NCBI GenBank assembly: GCA_031553835.1
Contig: JAVBKX010000031.1
Coordinates: forward strand, 7,859 to 71,858
Source of the DNA: JAVBKX01 sp031553835
Lineage (GTDB): Bacteria; Bacteroidota; Bacteroidia; Bacteroidales; Azobacteroidaceae
Direction of reading: 5' to 3'
DNA: 64,000 nucleotides
Shown: positions 62,448-64,000 of the stretch, piece after piece
Layout: the number at the start of each line of letters is the position of its first letter
Numbering within the stretch: position 1 is the stretch's first letter
Translations under genes and position numbers: made by a program
Notes under the pieces: model-generated
What the model was told of the DNA's origin: nothing
The model's database searches: none
The model's input: the letters and a program-made list of their open reading frames with translations, nothing else

Positions 62448-63854
62448 ATGCTTAGGAGGAAATCACCATCAGCGCTTTTGTGGTTAGTGGCTGTCGGCTT
62501 TTTCATGCAAACGCTCGACACAACTATTGTCAACACCGCCATCCCCAGCATGGCTGCCAGTTTTGGAGAAAAGCCGTTGCAAATGCAAGCCGTAGTGGTC
62601 GCATACGCCTTGGTTATGGCGATATTAATTCCGGCCAGCGGATGGCTGGCCGATAAATTCGGCACACGCACCATTTATCTGACATCTATATTTTTGTTTA
62701 CAATTGGTTCATTCTTTTGTGCACGTTCACAGAGTCTGACCGAACTAATCATTTCACGTATTATCCAGGGCATGGGAGGAGCTATGTTGCAGCCTGTCGG
62801 AAGATTAGCCGTATTACGGGCTTTCCCAAATGAAAAATTCCTGAAAGCCATGAGTTTTGTTACCATCCCGGCGCTGATTGGCCCGTTGCTTGGACCTACG
62901 TTGGGAGGATGGTTATCTGAATATTTTTCCTGGCACTGGATTTTTCTGATCAATATCCCAATCGGAATCATCGGTTTTATATTTTCATACCTGTACATGG
63001 ACGATTTTCGTCCTCCGAAAACATCCTCTTTCGACCTATCCGGTTTCTTAATGATTGCTTTCGGGATGACGAGTATCTCATACGCTTTGGATGGAATCGT
63101 AGAATTAGGAATGCGACAGGCCATTGCACTGCTGTTTATTATTGCCGGATTAATATCGATCACCTGTTATTGGCTATATGCCTCTCACAAAAAAAATGCT
63201 GTTTTTCCGCTGCAACTGTTTCAAATCTCCACATATAGAATCGGCATTATGGGCAATTTTTTTTCCAGGATCGGAAGCAACGGAATTCCCTTTTTACTTC
63301 CTTTATTTTTTCAAATAGGATTAGGATATTCTCCTCTTCACTCAGGATTAATGATGCTCCCTGCTGCTATATCCGGAATCCTGATCAAACAGATCGGAGT
63401 TAACCTGATTAACAAAATCGGTTATCGAAGCGCCTTGATCGGAAATACAATCCTACTGGGACTTGCCATCATTAGTTTTAGCATTCTATCGAACAAAGCG
63501 CCATTGGCGCTGACATTTGTACTGCTCTTTATATTCGGAGCAACCAACTCGCTTCAATTTACAGCCATGAATGTTGTCACCTTGAAAGACCTGAACAGTT
63601 CTCAGGCAAGCAGCGGAAACGGACTTTTATCCATGATAATGATTTTTTCCATGAGTTTGGGTGTTGCTTTGGCTGCTGTACTCCTGGCCGCTTTTGGTCG
63701 CATTGCAGAAGTTCAACAGGCGAATAATTCCTTGTTTGTTTTTCACGCATCCTTTATCTGTATTGGCGTTATTTCCTCCATCAGTGCCTTTATTTTTGCT
63801 TTTTTACCTCATTCTGCGTTGACAGACTCAAAAGGGAAAATTCCGTTAAGTTAA
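62448..63854 (+). CDS. mdtD: MdtD-like MFS exporter (DHA2 family)
   Basis: A 468-residue 14-helix MFS drug:H+ antiporter-type protein. It is unusually similar by eye to E. coli MdtD (471 aa) throughout: GFFMQTLDTTIVNTAIPSM, ASGWLADKFGTR, GMGGAMLQPVGRLAVLRAF, GPLLGPTLGGWLSEYFSWHWIFLINIP (in part), FSRIGSNGIPFLLPLFFQIGLG and LKDLNSSQASSGNGLLSMIMIFSMS. MdtD's own substrate is uncertain. It starts 14 bp after the glutaminase gene stop, so it is probably the last gene of the gad operon. Confidence 0.88.
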   Translation: MLRRKSPSALLWLVAVGFFMQTLDTTIVNTAIPSMAASFGEKPLQMQAVVVAYALVMAILIPASGWLADKFGTRTIYLTSIFLFTIGSFFCARSQSLTELIISRIIQGMGGAMLQPVGRLAVLRAFPNEKFLKAMSFVTIPALIGPLLGPTLGGWLSEYFSWHWIFLINIPIGIIGFIFSYLYMDDFRPPKTSSFDLSGFLMIAFGMTSISYALDGIVELGMRQAIALLFIIAGLISITCYWLYASHKKNAVFPLQLFQISTYRIGIMGNFFSRIGSNGIPFLLPLFFQIGLGYSPLHSGLMMLPAAISGILIKQIGVNLINKIGYRSALIGNTILLGLAIISFSILSNKAPLALTFVLLFIFGATNSLQFTAMNVVTLKDLNSSQASSGNGLLSMIMIFSMSLGVALAAVLLAAFGRIAEVQQANNSLFVFHASFICIGVISSISAFIFAFLPHSALTDSKGKIPLS

Positions 63855-63886
63855 TAAACATTTAACGTAAATTTAACGTTCGTTAA

Positions 63887-63917
63887 TTGCGAATCTGCTT
63901 TTTTCTTTCTTCATTTG
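63887..63917 (+). promoter_or_regulatory. Promoter-like TTG-N20-TTCATTTG before the last gene
   Basis: TTG (63887-63889) is followed after 20 nt by TTCATTTG (63910-63917), a 7/8 match to TAnnTTTG. Just upstream, TTAACG occurs in direct and inverted copies (63862-63885), a possible operator. Confidence 0.5.
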
Positions 63918-63955
63918 TACCGAGAATCTTATTAACCCTAAAAATAGTAATCGGT

Positions 63956-64000
63956 ATGAAAAAACAAATCTTGCTTGTTTTCCTGTTTGTAGGGACTTTA
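63956..64000 (+). CDS. Start of an exported protein (cut by window edge)
   Basis: Fifteen codons, MKKQILLVFLFVGTL, which look like the beginning of a signal peptide. They follow a promoter-like motif by 38 bp. No family can be assigned. Confidence 0.5.
   Translation, partial: MKKQILLVFLFVGTL

Noticed and set aside
62675..63163. 162-codon open frame on the minus strand inside the MFS gene
   Set aside because: Antisense to conserved MFS segments with no supporting motif.

Overview
The window looks like a chromosomal segment of a Bacteroidota species, most likely of the order Bacteroidales. The sequence evidence is: promoters carrying the Bacteroidota -7 element TAnnTTTG, several with a TTG or TTTG 18-20 nt upstream; few recognisable Shine-Dalgarno sequences; fused SecDF, NuoCD and MurF-Alr proteins; a TonB-ExbD-ExbD-ExbB cluster with a PstS-like lipoprotein and a TPR protein; a two-CBM20 type MalQ; an M28-fold glutaminyl cyclase; and a surface protein with a type IX secretion (T9SS)-like C-terminal domain. 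The T9SS tail would fit a Porphyromonas, Dysgonomonas or Paludibacter relative better than Bacteroides itself, but this is inference. I see no rRNA, tRNA, CRISPR array, insertion sequence or prophage.

Layout. 1-4.7 kb: the 5' end of a glutamate formiminotransferase gene, a secreted DUF6263-like protein, malQ, bactofilin and folB. 4.7-10.9 kb (minus): the energy-transduction cluster exbB-exbD-exbD-tonB, a small membrane protein, a PstS-like lipoprotein and a TPR protein. 11.2-21.3 kb (minus): a complete 11-gene nuoA-B-CD-H-I-J-K-L-M-N operon without nuoEFG. 21.6-27.9 kb (minus): secDF, a TraB/GumN lipoprotein, argS and an HU gene. 28-36 kb: rhomboid protease and EEP hydrolase, a minus-strand glutaminyl cyclase-sufE-SPOUT methyltransferase-lpxB operon, a Uma2 nuclease-like gene, MATE and GSCFA genes. 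36.4-42.8 kb: murF-alr, a family 2 glycosyltransferase, and a three-gene unrecognised cassette containing a GT-C-like membrane protein and a methyltransferase. 43-46.4 kb (minus): higBA toxin-antitoxin, NlpC/P60 peptidase and mutL. 46.6-56.3 kb (plus): an MBG-repeat surface protein paired with an OmpA-tailed barrel, a DUF3298 lipoprotein, rsmG, an MBL hydrolase and gcvP. 56.3-56.8 kb (minus): a 48-residue membrane protein and a YbjQ-family gene. 57.3-63.9 kb (plus): a glutamate/GABA cluster of gadB, gadC, an outer-membrane porin, a glutaminase with a signal peptide, and an MdtD-like MFS exporter.

Two observations stand out. First, at least six leaders or intra-operon spacers (before argS, nuoH, nuoI, nuoM, nuoN and a glycosyltransferase gene) are built from short tandem units, mostly 7-mers, arranged as an inverted pair that forms a long hairpin ending 3-17 nt before the next start codon. 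The unit differs from locus to locus. Second, the gad cluster joins a cytoplasmic decarboxylase and antiporter to a translationally coupled porin and an apparently exported glutaminase. This suggests an acid-resistance route that works across the envelope, starting from glutamine. Its promoter has a 9-bp dyad beside it and a roughly 290-nt leader holding a perfect 10-bp hairpin.
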